A stretch of DNA of 10,003 bases, from contig CAMLNW010000086.1 of NCBI GenBank assembly GCA_946481495.1, forward strand, positions 1-10,003. Reading direction: 5' to 3'. The notes under the pieces were generated by a model that was not told the DNA's origin, did not search any database, and saw nothing but the letters and a program-made list of their open reading frames with translations. Below are positions 1 through 7,415 of this stretch, piece after piece. Origin of the DNA: an uncultured Actinomycetes bacterium (GTDB lineage Bacteria; Actinomycetota; Thermoleophilia; Solirubrobacterales; Thermoleophilaceae). Within the stretch, counting starts at the first letter, position 1. Every line of letters starts with the position of its first letter. The position numbers were made by a program, and so were the translations under genes.

Positions 1-94
1 CCTCTTTGTCGACGCGCACCTGGTCCGTGAGGGGCACGGGCTTGGCGTTGTGGACGGTGTCGTCCAGCTTGTCGATGAGTACCAAGACGTCCAT
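1..94 (-). CDS. Conserved actinobacterial coiled-coil protein, N-terminal fragment (SCO5569-like)
   Basis: Only the first 31 codons lie in the window. They begin with ATG at 94-92 and run off the left edge. The peptide starts MDVLVLIDKLDD and continues through a segment containing AKPVPLTDQVRVDKE. From memory this matches the start of a short, charged, helical protein encoded just after coaD in many Actinobacteria. Databases call it 'cell division initiation protein' or 'ATP synthase subunit B-like', but its role is not established. The start is supported by a good Shine-Dalgarno (TGAGGT at 106-101, six bases before the ATG). The gene sits 17 bases after the coaD stop, so it is probably the next gene of the same operon. 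In Streptomyces the genes that follow are a DUF177 protein and rpmF; whether that holds here cannot be seen. Confidence 0.6.
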   Translation of the reverse strand, partial: MDVLVLIDKLDDTVHNAKPVPLTDQVRVDKE

Positions 95-100
95 AGATGA

Positions 101-106
101 ACCTCA
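101..106 (-). promoter_or_regulatory. Ribosome binding site of the coiled-coil protein gene
   Basis: TGAGGT on the minus strand lies six bases before the ATG at 94. It falls in the short gap after the coaD stop codon. It is one of the clearest Shine-Dalgarno sequences in the window and fixes the start of the partial gene. Confidence 0.6.
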
Positions 107-111
107 GTTCG

Positions 112-612
112 TCAGCGCTCGAGCGCTTCCTGCAAGCGAGAGGCTACCGGCGCGGGCACCAATCCGGTCAGATCCCCTCCGAACATCGCCAGCTCCTTGA
201 CGCCGCTGGAGCTGAGGAAGCTGAATTGCGGGGCTGCCATCAGGTACGTGCTCTCGATGTCGGGGGCCATCTTGCGGTTGAGCTGGTTCATCTCGAACTC
301 GTACTCGAAGTCGGAGATCGCGCGCAGGCCCTTGACGATCGTCTTGGCGCCGTTCTCGCGGGCGAACTCGACGAGCAGGTTGTGGAAGGACTTGACCTCG
401 ACGTTGCCAAGCGCCGCGACCTCCGCCTGGATGAACTCGACGCGCTGCTCCGCGGTGAAGACGGTCTTCTGCTTGCGCACCGGCTGGTCGACGACGCCGA
501 CGATCACCTTGTCGAAGACCTCGGCGGTACGGGTGATGATGTCGATGTGGCCGAGCGTGACCGGGTCGTAGGAGCCCGGGCAGACCGCTGTGCCGCTGGT
601 TCGGTCAGCCAT
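112..612 (-). CDS. coaD: Phosphopantetheine adenylyltransferase (CoaD)
   Basis: CoaD catalyses the fourth step of coenzyme A synthesis in the cytoplasm. It transfers AMP from ATP to 4'-phosphopantetheine, giving dephospho-CoA. The 166-residue product has the usual length (about 160) and the nucleotidyltransferase signatures: PGSYDP at residues 12-17, the T-x-G-H motif TLGH at 19-22 for ATP phosphate binding, KGLR at 94-97, and SSSGVKE at 134-140 near the C-terminus (usually ISSSxVKE). The ATG at 612-610 overlaps the end of rsmD by 8 bases, and no strong Shine-Dalgarno precedes it, so translation is probably coupled to rsmD. The rsmD-coaD pair is very widely conserved in bacteria, which strengthens both calls. 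Nothing looks truncated or unusual. Confidence 0.97.
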   Translation of the reverse strand: MADRTSGTAVCPGSYDPVTLGHIDIITRTAEVFDKVIVGVVDQPVRKQKTVFTAEQRVEFIQAEVAALGNVEVKSFHNLLVEFARENGAKTIVKGLRAISDFEYEFEMNQLNRKMAPDIESTYLMAAPQFSFLSSSGVKELAMFGGDLTGLVPAPVASRLQEALER

Positions 613-1135
613 TGCGGTGTACCGCGATCCGCGTGTCGCCGTAGTTGCGCTCGCGCAGGAGCGGAAACGGCAGTTCGAGCGGGGATCGCTTGTTGGACTC
701 GGTCACGATGACGGCGTCTTCGGAGAGGATCGGCGGCAGCCGTTCCGCGAGGTCTGGGCCTAGGCGGAGCGCGGAATCATACGGTGGGTCGGCGAAAACG
801 AGGTCGTAGGGTTCGCCGCCGGCGGCCAAGGCGAGGTAGGCGAGCCCGTCGCGGCGCTGAACCGACGCCTCCAGTCCGAGCGCCGAGAGGTTGTGGTGGA
901 TCGCCATGACGGCGCCGTGAGAGCTATCCACGAAGACCGCCGCTGCCGCTCCGCGCGACAGCGCCTCGATCCCGAGCGCTCCGGATCCGGCGTAGAGGTC
1001 GAGCACCCGCAGACCGGAGATGTCGCCGAGGATCGAGAACAGCGCCTCGCGCACGCGGTCGGCCGTCGGGCGGGTCGCGTCGCCGCTGGGAGCGACCAGC
1101 TTGCGGCCGCGCAGCTCGCCGGCGACGACCCTCAT
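605..1135 (-). CDS. rsmD: 16S rRNA (guanine(966)-N(2))-methyltransferase RsmD
   Basis: RsmD methylates N2 of G966 in 16S rRNA within the small ribosomal subunit, using S-adenosylmethionine. The 176-residue protein opens with the family N-terminus (RVVAGELRGRKL) and the conserved RPTADRVREALF block at 22-33. The SAM-binding glycine loop is DLYAGSGALG at 46-55. The catalytic motif IV is DPPY at 116-119, typical of N2-guanine and N6-adenine methyltransferases. The ATG at 1135-1133 overlaps the recG stop as ATGA, a classic coupled junction, and the gene's own 3' end overlaps coaD by 8 bases. Length and motifs are normal for the family, so the identification is secure. The exact rRNA position rests on family knowledge. 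Confidence 0.95.
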   Translation of the reverse strand: MRVVAGELRGRKLVAPSGDATRPTADRVREALFSILGDISGLRVLDLYAGSGALGIEALSRGAAAAVFVDSSHGAVMAIHHNLSALGLEASVQRRDGLAYLALAAGGEPYDLVFADPPYDSALRLGPDLAERLPPILSEDAVIVTESNKRSPLELPFPLLRERNYGDTRIAVHRNG

Positions 1136-3240
1136 GCCGGGATCGGGTCGAGGTCGGAGCCGAAGTGCCCGACGACGGCGGCTCGCAGGAGGCCGTTCTC
1201 CGGCAGCTTGAGTCGCGGGTCGGCGGCGAGTAGCTCGTCGGCGCGCAGCTTGGCGCGCTCGAGCAGCTCCTGATCGTTGGGCAGCCGCGCGACGCGGAAC
1301 TCGGGCAGACCGGACTGGCGCGTTCCGAGCACCTCCCCCGCTCCGCGCAGCTCGAGGTCGATCTCGGCGAGCCGGAAGCCGTCACGCTCGTTGGCCAGCG
1401 CCATCAAGCGTGGGAGCTTGGGATCGCCGAAGAGGATGCAGAGCGAGGCGTGGCCGCCGCGACCGACGCGGCCGCGCAGCTGGTGGAGCTGCGAGAGGCC
1501 GTAGCGGTCGGCGGCCTCGATCAGCATCACGGTCGCGTTGGGCACGTCGATGCCGACCTCGATGACGCTGGTCGCGACAAGCACGTCGGCGTCGCCGGCG
1601 GCGAAGCTGCGCATCGCCTCCTGCTTCTTGGCCGCCGGCATCTGGCCGTGGATCAGCGCGACGCGGTGGTCGGCGAACTCGGTGCGTGCGAGACGGTCGG
1701 CCTCGGCGGTGGCGGCCTTGGCCTGGAGCGTCTCCGACTCCTCGACGAGCGGGCAGACGACGAAGCACTGGCGGCCGGCGGCGATCTCCTCGCGGATCCG
1801 CTCGTAGGCGCGCGCCCGGGCACGCGTGCCGTCGACGACGAACGTCTCGACGGGACGCCGCCCCGCCGGCAGCTCGCGCAGGACGGTCGCGTCGAGATCG
1901 CCGTAGACGGTCAGCGCAAGCGTGCGCGGGATCGGCGTCGCGGTCATGTGCAGGACGTGCGGCGCGAGCTCGCCGGGCGCCTTGGCGTCGAGCGCCGCCC
2001 GTTGGCGAACGCCGAAGCGGTGCTGCTCGTCGACGACGCAGACCGCGAGCTCGCGGAACTCGACACTGTCCTCGATCAGCGCGTGGGTGCCAACGACCAG
2101 CGCCAGCTCGCCGGACGCCAGCCGCGCGAGCAGGTCGCGGCGACGCGCCGCCGTCGTCGAGCCGGTCAACAACTCGACCGGAACGGTCCCGCCGAGCAGG
2201 CTGTCGATCGTCGCGAGGTGCTGCTCGGCGAGCGTCTCGGTCGGCGCCATCAGCGCCGCCTGGCGGCCATTCTCGACCGCGCGCAGCATCGCTGCGAGCG
2301 CGACGGCGGTCTTGCCGCTACCGACCTCGCCCATCAGCAGCCGCTGCATCGGCCGCGGCTTGGCAAGGTCGGCGTCGATCTCCGCGCAGGCGCGTCGCTG
2401 GTCGCCGGTCAGCTCGAACGGAAGCGCGGCACGCCACGGGTCGACGACTTCGCCCGTCGCCTCCAGCGGCGCCGCCTCGCGACGGCCGCGCCGCGACCGC
2501 CGCCGTCCGGTGACGGCGAGCTGAAGCAGGAACAGCTCCTCGAACGCGAGCCGCCTGCGAGCCTCGGCGGCCTCGTACTCGCCGTCAGGGAAGTGCGCCG
2601 CGGCGATCGCCGCCGAGCGGTCCGGGAGCCGTTCGGCGACCCGCAGCGCCGCCGGCAGCGACTCGACGACGTGGCGAATCAACTTGTAGTCCTTCCACAC
2701 GAGGTCGCGCAGCGCCGCCGGCTCAAGCCCGTGTGTCGCGGGGTGCACGGGCACCAGCCCGACGGTATGGACAGGAGCCTCGCCCCCACCGATCAGCTCG
2801 TAGTCAGAGACCGCGAACTCGTTGCGTCGCTTGCGCTTGCCGTGCAGCAAGACCGGCGTTCCCGGCGGCAACTTGCGCGGGATCGACAGCTGGTTCCACC
2901 AGACCGCGAGCATCGGCCCCGTCTCATCGAAGACGTGCGCCTCGATCTTCTTGAGGCCGCGGCGCCGGGTCGGCCGGACTTTGACGTCGCGAACAGTGAC
3001 CGCAACAGTCGCCTCCTCCCCGACGCCGATCGCCGCGACGCCGCGCACCTCGCGACGGTCGCGGTGCGTGTGCGGCAGGTGCTCGATCAGATCGCCATGC
3101 GTCGCGATCCCGAGCGCGGCCAGTCCCTTCGCCTGCTGCTTGCCGACCTGCAACGGCTCGGCCAGCAGGCTCGGCCGCGGAATCGAGCGCACGGTCGCAG
3201 CCGTCGGGGCCAGCTCGTCGATGCTGGCAAACGCCTTCAA
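1132..3240 (-). CDS. recG: ATP-dependent DNA helicase RecG
   Basis: RecG is a monomeric superfamily 2 DNA translocase that remodels stalled replication forks and branch-migrates Holliday junctions. The N-terminal wedge (OB fold) lies around residues 50-150, with HRDRREVRG ahead of it. Helicase motifs follow in order: Walker A GEVGSGKT at 304-311 (Lys310), DEQH at 404-407, the TATPIPRTLAL segment (motif III), SVIEVGIDVPNA (motif V), and QLRGRVGRG at 587-595 (motif VI). I chose the TTG at 3240-3238, one base after the fakA stop (TGA-C-TTG). This gives 702 residues, close to the E. coli length of 693. The frame stays open upstream to 3357, but that stretch lies inside fakA and has a non-RecG composition. 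A GTG at 3192 is an alternative start. The gene is coupled to rsmD by an ATGA overlap. Confidence 0.96.
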   Translation of the reverse strand: MKAFASIDELAPTAATVRSIPRPSLLAEPLQVGKQQAKGLAALGIATHGDLIEHLPHTHRDRREVRGVAAIGVGEEATVAVTVRDVKVRPTRRRGLKKIEAHVFDETGPMLAVWWNQLSIPRKLPPGTPVLLHGKRKRRNEFAVSDYELIGGGEAPVHTVGLVPVHPATHGLEPAALRDLVWKDYKLIRHVVESLPAALRVAERLPDRSAAIAAAHFPDGEYEAAEARRRLAFEELFLLQLAVTGRRRSRRGRREAAPLEATGEVVDPWRAALPFELTGDQRRACAEIDADLAKPRPMQRLLMGEVGSGKTAVALAAMLRAVENGRQAALMAPTETLAEQHLATIDSLLGGTVPVELLTGSTTAARRRDLLARLASGELALVVGTHALIEDSVEFRELAVCVVDEQHRFGVRQRAALDAKAPGELAPHVLHMTATPIPRTLALTVYGDLDATVLRELPAGRRPVETFVVDGTRARARAYERIREEIAAGRQCFVVCPLVEESETLQAKAATAEADRLARTEFADHRVALIHGQMPAAKKQEAMRSFAAGDADVLVATSVIEVGIDVPNATVMLIEAADRYGLSQLHQLRGRVGRGGHASLCILFGDPKLPRLMALANERDGFRLAEIDLELRGAGEVLGTRQSGLPEFRVARLPNDQELLERAKLRADELLAADPRLKLPENGLLRAAVVGHFGSDLDPIPA

Positions 3241-3241
3241 G

Positions 3242-4873
3242 TCACTCGGCGCACAACAGCCACCACCAGGCGGGCTGTCCGCCGTCGTGGTAGTCGAGCT
3301 CAACGTCACCGGGCAGCGCGGCGGCGACAGCGTCCTCTCCGAGCGGAGCTGCCGCACCAGCGATGCAGGTCACGAGCTCGGCGCCCTCGGCCAGCGCGCC
3401 GAGCGTGGCGGCCAGGGTCTCCGCTGGATCGCCCCACGCGACTAGCTCGTCACCCCGGTAGCCGACCGCGTCACCGACCGCGAAGCGGCCGTCGGGGTCG
3501 TCCTTCGCCGCCTCCGCGACGCCGCCGACGGCGAGCTCGTCGGAGGCCGCGGCGACGGCCGCGGCGTTGACGGAAGCGTCCTGGTTCGGGTCGAAGGCCA
3601 GCAGCGACGCCAGCCCCTCCTGCTGCGCCCGTGTCGGCACGACACGCACCGTCCGCTCGGCCAGCTTCGCCGCCTCCTCGGCAGCCATGATCACGTTCGG
3701 GCTGTTCGGCAGCACGAGCACCTCGCGCCCGTCCGCCGCATCGATCGCTTCGAGCAGCTCGGCGGTCGACGGGTTCATCGTCGGCCCGCCCTCGAGCACC
3801 TCGACTCCGAGCTCGCGGTAGAGCGCGTGCATGCCCGCGCCGGTGGCTACCGCGACGACTGCGCAGACGGCCGCCGGACCGGCCGCTAGCCGCGCGTTGC
3901 GATCGGCGACCTGCTCGCGCATGTCGGAGGCCTCGAGTCGCGATACCTCGCCATGCTCGGCGAACAGGGCAACCGCGTCGTCGGGCGAGTCGGTGTGGAC
4001 GTGGACGCGCAGCGCGCGCGCGTCGCCGACGACGAGCACGCTGTCGCCGATCCGCTCGAGCGCGGGAACCAGCGACTGCCCGTCGATCTCCATGCCCGTG
4101 ATGGCGAAGTTGGTGCAGTAGCGGTAGGTCGAGGACTCGTGCTGGGTCGCGTGGATGGCGCGCGCCGGCTCGTGGTGGGCGAGCTCGATCTGCTGCTGTC
4201 CGCGCAGCGCCGCGACGACCCCGGCGACGATCACCGTCAGTCCATAGGCGCCGGCATCGACGACGCCGGCCTCCTTGAGCACGGCGAGCTGCTCGGGACC
4301 CCTGTCGACTGCCTCCTTGGCGGCCTCGAGCGCACGCTCGAGCACGTCGGCGATCAGCGCGTCCTGCTCCTCGGCGGTCGCGTCGGGGCCGAGCCGTTGC
4401 GTGTCCATGTGGGCGATGTCCCGTGCGACGCGGTGCGCCATCGCGCGCACGGCGCTGAGCATCGTCCCCTCGGCCGGGTTGCGGACCGATGCGTAGGCCG
4501 CGTCGGCGGCGCGCGCGAACGCGGCTGCGACGAGAACGGGGTCGACCAGCTCGCCGGGACGGGAGGCGAGCTCCTCGGCGGCGCCGCGAACGATCTGCGA
4601 CAGGATCACGCCGCTGTTGCCACGCGCGCCGAGCAGTGCAGCACGAGCGACAGCCGAGACCACTTCCTCGCGACCGACGCCGTCGAGTGGCTGCCCGTTG
4701 AGGACGTTGAGCTCGTCCATCACGGCGCGCATCGTCATCGCCATGTTGTCGCCGGTATCGCCGTCGGCGACCGGAAAGACATTGAGATCGTTGACCTCGT
4801 CGCGCCTGCTCTCCAGCTCGGCGAGCGACGCGGCGACGACACGTCTGAAGCGAATCAGGCTCTCGTCAGGCAC
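3242..4873 (-). CDS. fakA: DAK2-domain kinase, FakA-like fatty acid kinase subunit (YloV family)
   Basis: FakA is the ATP-binding subunit of fatty acid kinase. In Firmicutes it phosphorylates fatty acids held by a DegV-family FakB protein. The 543-residue product has the three expected parts. The N-terminal DhaL/DAK2 nucleotide domain carries NVFPVADGDTGDNM at 31-44, with Asp37, Asp39 and Asp42 as the likely Mg-ATP ligands, and GARGNSGVILSQ at 82-93. The middle domain has YRYCTNF at 250-256 and HVH at 291-293, matching the Cys/His/His zinc site described for FakA. The C-terminal DegV-like domain includes VLPNSPNVIMAAEEAA and ends near GGQPAWWWLL. The start is GTG at 4873-4871. Position between rpmB and recG is conserved in Gram-positives. 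No fakB/degV gene is in the window, so the substrate in this organism is inferred. Confidence 0.88.
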   Translation of the reverse strand: MPDESLIRFRRVVAASLAELESRRDEVNDLNVFPVADGDTGDNMAMTMRAVMDELNVLNGQPLDGVGREEVVSAVARAALLGARGNSGVILSQIVRGAAEELASRPGELVDPVLVAAAFARAADAAYASVRNPAEGTMLSAVRAMAHRVARDIAHMDTQRLGPDATAEEQDALIADVLERALEAAKEAVDRGPEQLAVLKEAGVVDAGAYGLTVIVAGVVAALRGQQQIELAHHEPARAIHATQHESSTYRYCTNFAITGMEIDGQSLVPALERIGDSVLVVGDARALRVHVHTDSPDDAVALFAEHGEVSRLEASDMREQVADRNARLAAGPAAVCAVVAVATGAGMHALYRELGVEVLEGGPTMNPSTAELLEAIDAADGREVLVLPNSPNVIMAAEEAAKLAERTVRVVPTRAQQEGLASLLAFDPNQDASVNAAAVAAASDELAVGGVAEAAKDDPDGRFAVGDAVGYRGDELVAWGDPAETLAATLGALAEGAELVTCIAGAAAPLGEDAVAAALPGDVELDYHDGGQPAWWWLLCAE

Positions 4874-4887
4874 AGAAGCTTTCTACA

Positions 4888-4901
4888 CCGCCGACCGGCG
4901 G
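4888..4901. repeat. Short inverted repeat between rpmB and fakA
   Basis: CCGCC and GGCGG form a perfect 5-base-pair stem around a 4-base loop in the 41-base gap between the rpmB stop and the fakA start. Two further pairs are possible beyond one mismatch. There is no U-tract after it on the minus strand, so it is not a convincing intrinsic terminator. It could tune readthrough or message stability, or it may be a chance product of high GC content. Confidence 0.25.
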
Positions 4902-4914
4902 GGTTTCGCGGACT

Positions 4915-5106
4915 TCAGGCAGCCTTGGTGATCTTGCCGGCCTTCAAGCACCGGGTGCAGACGTACTCACGCGAAGGCGTGCCCTTGATGTCGATCCGGA
5001 CCTTCTGCAGGTTCGGGTTGAAGCGCCGCTTGGTGGCGACCATCGAATGGCTACGGCTCTGTCCGAAGGCAGGGCCCTTGCCGCATGAGTAACAGACCTT
5101 AGGCAC
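4915..5106 (-). CDS. rpmB: 50S ribosomal protein L28
   Basis: L28 is a small basic protein of the large ribosomal subunit. The 63-residue product begins [14 protein letters not shown] after the initiator and carries the L28 core [11 protein letters not shown] at 26-36. Two CxxC pairs (Cys5/Cys8 and Cys50/Cys53) mark it as the zinc-binding 'C+' type. I place the start at GTG 5106-5104 because the family begins [M]-PKVC; an upstream extension to 5160 would add residues unlike any L28. This start lies 8 bases inside the end of ribH, and no Shine-Dalgarno is visible before it, so translation probably depends on ribosomes finishing ribH. RpmB followed by fakA and recG is a conserved order. Being joined directly to a rib operon is less usual as far as I know. 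Confidence 0.95.
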   Translation of the reverse strand: MPKVCYSCGKGPAFGQSRSHSMVATKRRFNPNLQKVRIDIKGTPSREYVCTRCLKAGKITKAA

Positions 5107-5533
5107 GGCCGGGCAGGCTAGCACGCATCTGGGCCATCCGGACGACTGCGCGGGCCGCATCCTCGCCCTGATGGCGCTTGCCGTCGCCTGTGCGCGCGAG
5201 CGCCTGGTCCATGTTGTCGACGGTCAGGACGCCGAACGCGCATGGAACGCCTGTGTCGAGCGACACGCGCGAGATGCCGGAGGCCGCTTCGGAGCAGACG
5301 AAGTCGTAGTGGTCGGTCTCGCCGCGGATCACGGCACCGAGACAGGCAACGCCGTCGGCGCCGGACTCGGCGAGGTACTTGGCCGCCAGCGGCAGCTCGA
5401 AGGCCCCCGGAACGTCGTGGATCTCCACGGTGCCCCCCGCCTCGGCGAAGACTCCCTGCGCCCCTGCGACGAGCCGCTCGGCGAGGTCCTCGTAGAACCG
5501 CCCGACGGCGATCGCCCAGCGTGGCTCAGACAC
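5099..5533 (-). CDS. ribH: 6,7-dimethyl-8-ribityllumazine synthase
   Basis: RibH condenses 5-amino-6-ribitylamino-uracil with 3,4-dihydroxy-2-butanone 4-phosphate to give lumazine, the penultimate riboflavin step. Family members assemble as pentamers or 60-mer capsids. The 144-residue protein has [10 protein letters not shown] at 41-50 and [15 protein letters not shown] at 66-80, with His75 aligning to the catalytic histidine (His88 in Aquifex and Bacillus). [16 protein letters not shown] is at 101-116, with Arg114 matching phosphate-binding Arg127. The usual NKGxE segment reads HQGED (121-125) here, so the lysine aligned to Lys135 is Gln122 and the position of Glu138 is Asp125. The ATG at 5533 overlaps the ribBA stop by 8 bases, and the TAA stop overlaps rpmB. 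It is clearly lumazine synthase by family and context. Confidence 0.95.
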   Translation of the reverse strand: MSEPRWAIAVGRFYEDLAERLVAGAQGVFAEAGGTVEIHDVPGAFELPLAAKYLAESGADGVACLGAVIRGETDHYDFVCSEAASGISRVSLDTGVPCAFGVLTVDNMDQALARTGDGKRHQGEDAARAVVRMAQMRASLPGRA

Positions 5534-6815
5534 TGCTGCCGCCCTCGTCGCGTTTGCGATCCGCGCGGCGCTCCTCGGCGATCATCTCCTCGTCGAGCGC
5601 GAGCCCCTGGTGGTGCAGCAGGTGGCCCATCTTGTTTGCCTTGGTGCGCAGGTACTCCTCGTTGTGCGGGTTCGCCTGGTGCTGGATCGGGATCTGGTCG
5701 CTGACGCGCAGCCCGTAGCCCTCGAGGCCGACGATCTTCTTGGGATTGTTGGTCAGCAAGCGAATCGAGGTCAGGCCGAGGTCGACAAGGATCTGCGCGC
5801 CGATGCCGTAGTCGCGCAGGTCGGCAGGCAGGCCGAGCTCGAGGTTGGCCTCGACGGTGTCGCGCCCCTGCTCCTGGAGCTTGTAGGCCTTCAGCTTGTT
5901 CAGCAGGCCGATGCCACGCCCCTCCTGCGAGAGGTAGAGCAGCACACCAGCGCCCTCCTGCTCGATCCGCGCGAGCGCGTCCTCGAGCTGCTGGCCGCAG
6001 TCGCAGCGCAGCGAGTGGAAGACGTCACCGGTCAGGCACTCCGAATGGACGCGGACGAGCACGTCGTCTACGCCATCGACCTCGCCCTTGACCATCGCCA
6101 TGTGGTGCTTGTCGTCGACCAGCGAGCGGAAGCCGACGGCGCGGAACTCGCCGAAGGCGGTCGGCAGGCCAGTCTCGACGACGCGCTCGACGAGCTTGTC
6201 GTGACGGCGGCGATAGGCAATCAGATCGGCGATCGTGATCAGCTTGAGGTCGTGGCGCTCGCAGTAGCCGGTCAGGTCCGGGACGCGCGCCATCGTGCCG
6301 TCGTCGTTGAGGATCTCGCAGATCACACCGGCCGGATTGAGGCCGGCCAGCCGCGCCAGGTCGACCGACGCCTCGGTATGGCCGGTGCGCTCGAGCACCC
6401 CGCCGCCCTTCGCCTTGAGCGGGAACATGTGACCCGGCTGGACGAGGTCCTCGGGCTTGCTCGACGGGTCGACGGCGACCTGGATCGTGCGCGCACGGTC
6501 GTCGGCGGAGATCCCGGTCGTGACGCCATCACGTGCCTCGATCGTCGTCGTGAAGGCCGTCCCGAGCGCCGACTCGTTCTTCGCCGGCAGCAGGTCGAGG
6601 CCGAGCTCGTCGCAGCGCTCCGGGGTCAGCGCAAGGCAGATCAGGCCGCGCGCCTCCTTGGCCATGAAGTTGACGTTCTCGGGCGTCGCGAACTGCGCGG
6701 CGAGCACGAGGTCACCCTCGTTCTCACGGTCCTCGGCGTCGACGACGACGACCATCTTGCCGGCGCGAACGTCCTCGAGCGCCTCCTCGATCGTGCTGAA
6801 CTGGGTGGTGTTCAC
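5526..6815 (-). CDS. ribBA: Bifunctional 3,4-dihydroxy-2-butanone-4-phosphate synthase / GTP cyclohydrolase II
   Basis: This enzyme supplies both branches of riboflavin synthesis. Residues 1 to about 205 are the RibB domain, which makes dihydroxybutanone phosphate from ribulose 5-phosphate. It carries the acidic loop [10 protein letters not shown] at 26-35 and [10 protein letters not shown] at 145-154 (His146). From about residue 208 on is the RibA domain, GTP cyclohydrolase II, with the zinc ligands Cys260, Cys271 and Cys273 in [27 protein letters not shown] at 297-304, and DYGIGAQIL. Both active sites look intact, so it should be truly bifunctional. The start is GTG at 6815-6813, overlapping the ribE stop as GTGA. 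The product is 429 residues, normal for the fusion, with a charged C-terminal tail of about 30 residues after the conserved core. Confidence 0.97.
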   Translation of the reverse strand: MNTTQFSTIEEALEDVRAGKMVVVVDAEDRENEGDLVLAAQFATPENVNFMAKEARGLICLALTPERCDELGLDLLPAKNESALGTAFTTTIEARDGVTTGISADDRARTIQVAVDPSSKPEDLVQPGHMFPLKAKGGGVLERTGHTEASVDLARLAGLNPAGVICEILNDDGTMARVPDLTGYCERHDLKLITIADLIAYRRRHDKLVERVVETGLPTAFGEFRAVGFRSLVDDKHHMAMVKGEVDGVDDVLVRVHSECLTGDVFHSLRCDCGQQLEDALARIEQEGAGVLLYLSQEGRGIGLLNKLKAYKLQEQGRDTVEANLELGLPADLRDYGIGAQILVDLGLTSIRLLTNNPKKIVGLEGYGLRVSDQIPIQHQANPHNEEYLRTKANKMGHLLHHQGLALDEEMIAEERRADRKRDEGGSSV

Positions 6816-7411
6816 GGCGCCTCCACGGTCCGGTTCACGAGTTTCTCGACGTACTTCGCGAGCACGTCGACCTCAAGATTGACGTTGCGTCCAGGCTCGA
6901 ACGCGCCGAGCGTCGTCCGCTCGAGCGTCTCCGGGATCAGCGATACCTCGAATGCCTCGTCGTCGACCGCCGACACGGTCAGCGAGACGCCGTCGATCGC
7001 GATCGAGCCCTTCTCGACGATGTAGCGCAGCAGGTCATCGCCGGCCGTCACGCGAACCACGCGCGCAAAGCCCTCGTCGGTGGTCGCGACAACGGTGCCG
7101 ACGCCGTCGACGTGGCCTTGGACGACATGGCCGCCGAGCCTGCCGCCGGCGCGGACCGGCAGCTCGAGATTGACCTCGTCGCCGGCCACGAGCGGGCCGA
7201 GCGAAGAGCGGCGCAGCGTCTCGGCCATCACGTCCGCGGCGAACGAGTCCGTCCCGGAGCCACGTGCCGTCAGGCAGACACCATTGACAGCGACTGAGTC
7301 GCCATCAGCCAACTCGGCGGCGAGCGGCGTCGACACGGACAGCCGAGCGCCCTCACCCAGCTTCTCGATCGCCGCGATGGTCCCGGTGGCCTCTACGAGC
7401 CCCGTGAACAT
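6812..7411 (-). CDS. ribE: Riboflavin synthase (alpha chain)
   Basis: This enzyme dismutates two lumazine molecules into riboflavin and the pyrimidine precursor, which RibH reuses. The 199-residue protein starts [10 protein letters not shown] and shows the duplicated lumazine-binding barrels. In the first half are [27 protein letters not shown] and [11 protein letters not shown]. In the second half the matching blocks are [13 protein letters not shown] and [14 protein letters not shown], ending with [15 protein letters not shown]. Both halves look complete. The ATG at 7411 follows the ribD stop by 4 bases, and a purine-rich GAGGGAG at 7428-7422 inside the end of ribD can serve as its ribosome binding site. 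The symbol follows Bacillus usage; E. coli calls this gene ribC. Confidence 0.97.
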   Translation of the reverse strand: MFTGLVEATGTIAAIEKLGEGARLSVSTPLAAELADGDSVAVNGVCLTARGSGTDSFAADVMAETLRRSSLGPLVAGDEVNLELPVRAGGRLGGHVVQGHVDGVGTVVATTDEGFARVVRVTAGDDLLRYIVEKGSIAIDGVSLTVSAVDDEAFEVSLIPETLERTTLGAFEPGRNVNLEVDVLAKYVEKLVNRTVEAP

Positions 7412-7415
7412 CAGC

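Noticed and set aside
1450..3570. Long plus-strand open frame opposite recG
   Set aside because: It is a mirror of recG and the end of fakA in GC-rich DNA. The product is arginine-rich and low in complexity, with no recognisable domain, while the minus strand encodes clear RecG motifs throughout.
4888..4901. Intrinsic terminator after rpmB
   Set aside because: The stem is only 5 base pairs and no U-tract follows on the transcribed strand. fakA starts just 15 bases later in the same direction.
3953..5092. Plus-strand open frame opposite fakA and rpmB
   Set aside because: It overlaps two confidently assigned genes on the other strand, and its composition (Asp, Arg, Val, Leu repeats) is typical of antisense frames in high-GC genomes.
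5610..7025. Plus-strand open frame opposite ribBA and ribE
   Set aside because: It is an antisense shadow of ribBA, whose RibB and RibA active-site motifs are intact on the minus strand. No domain is recognisable in the shadow.
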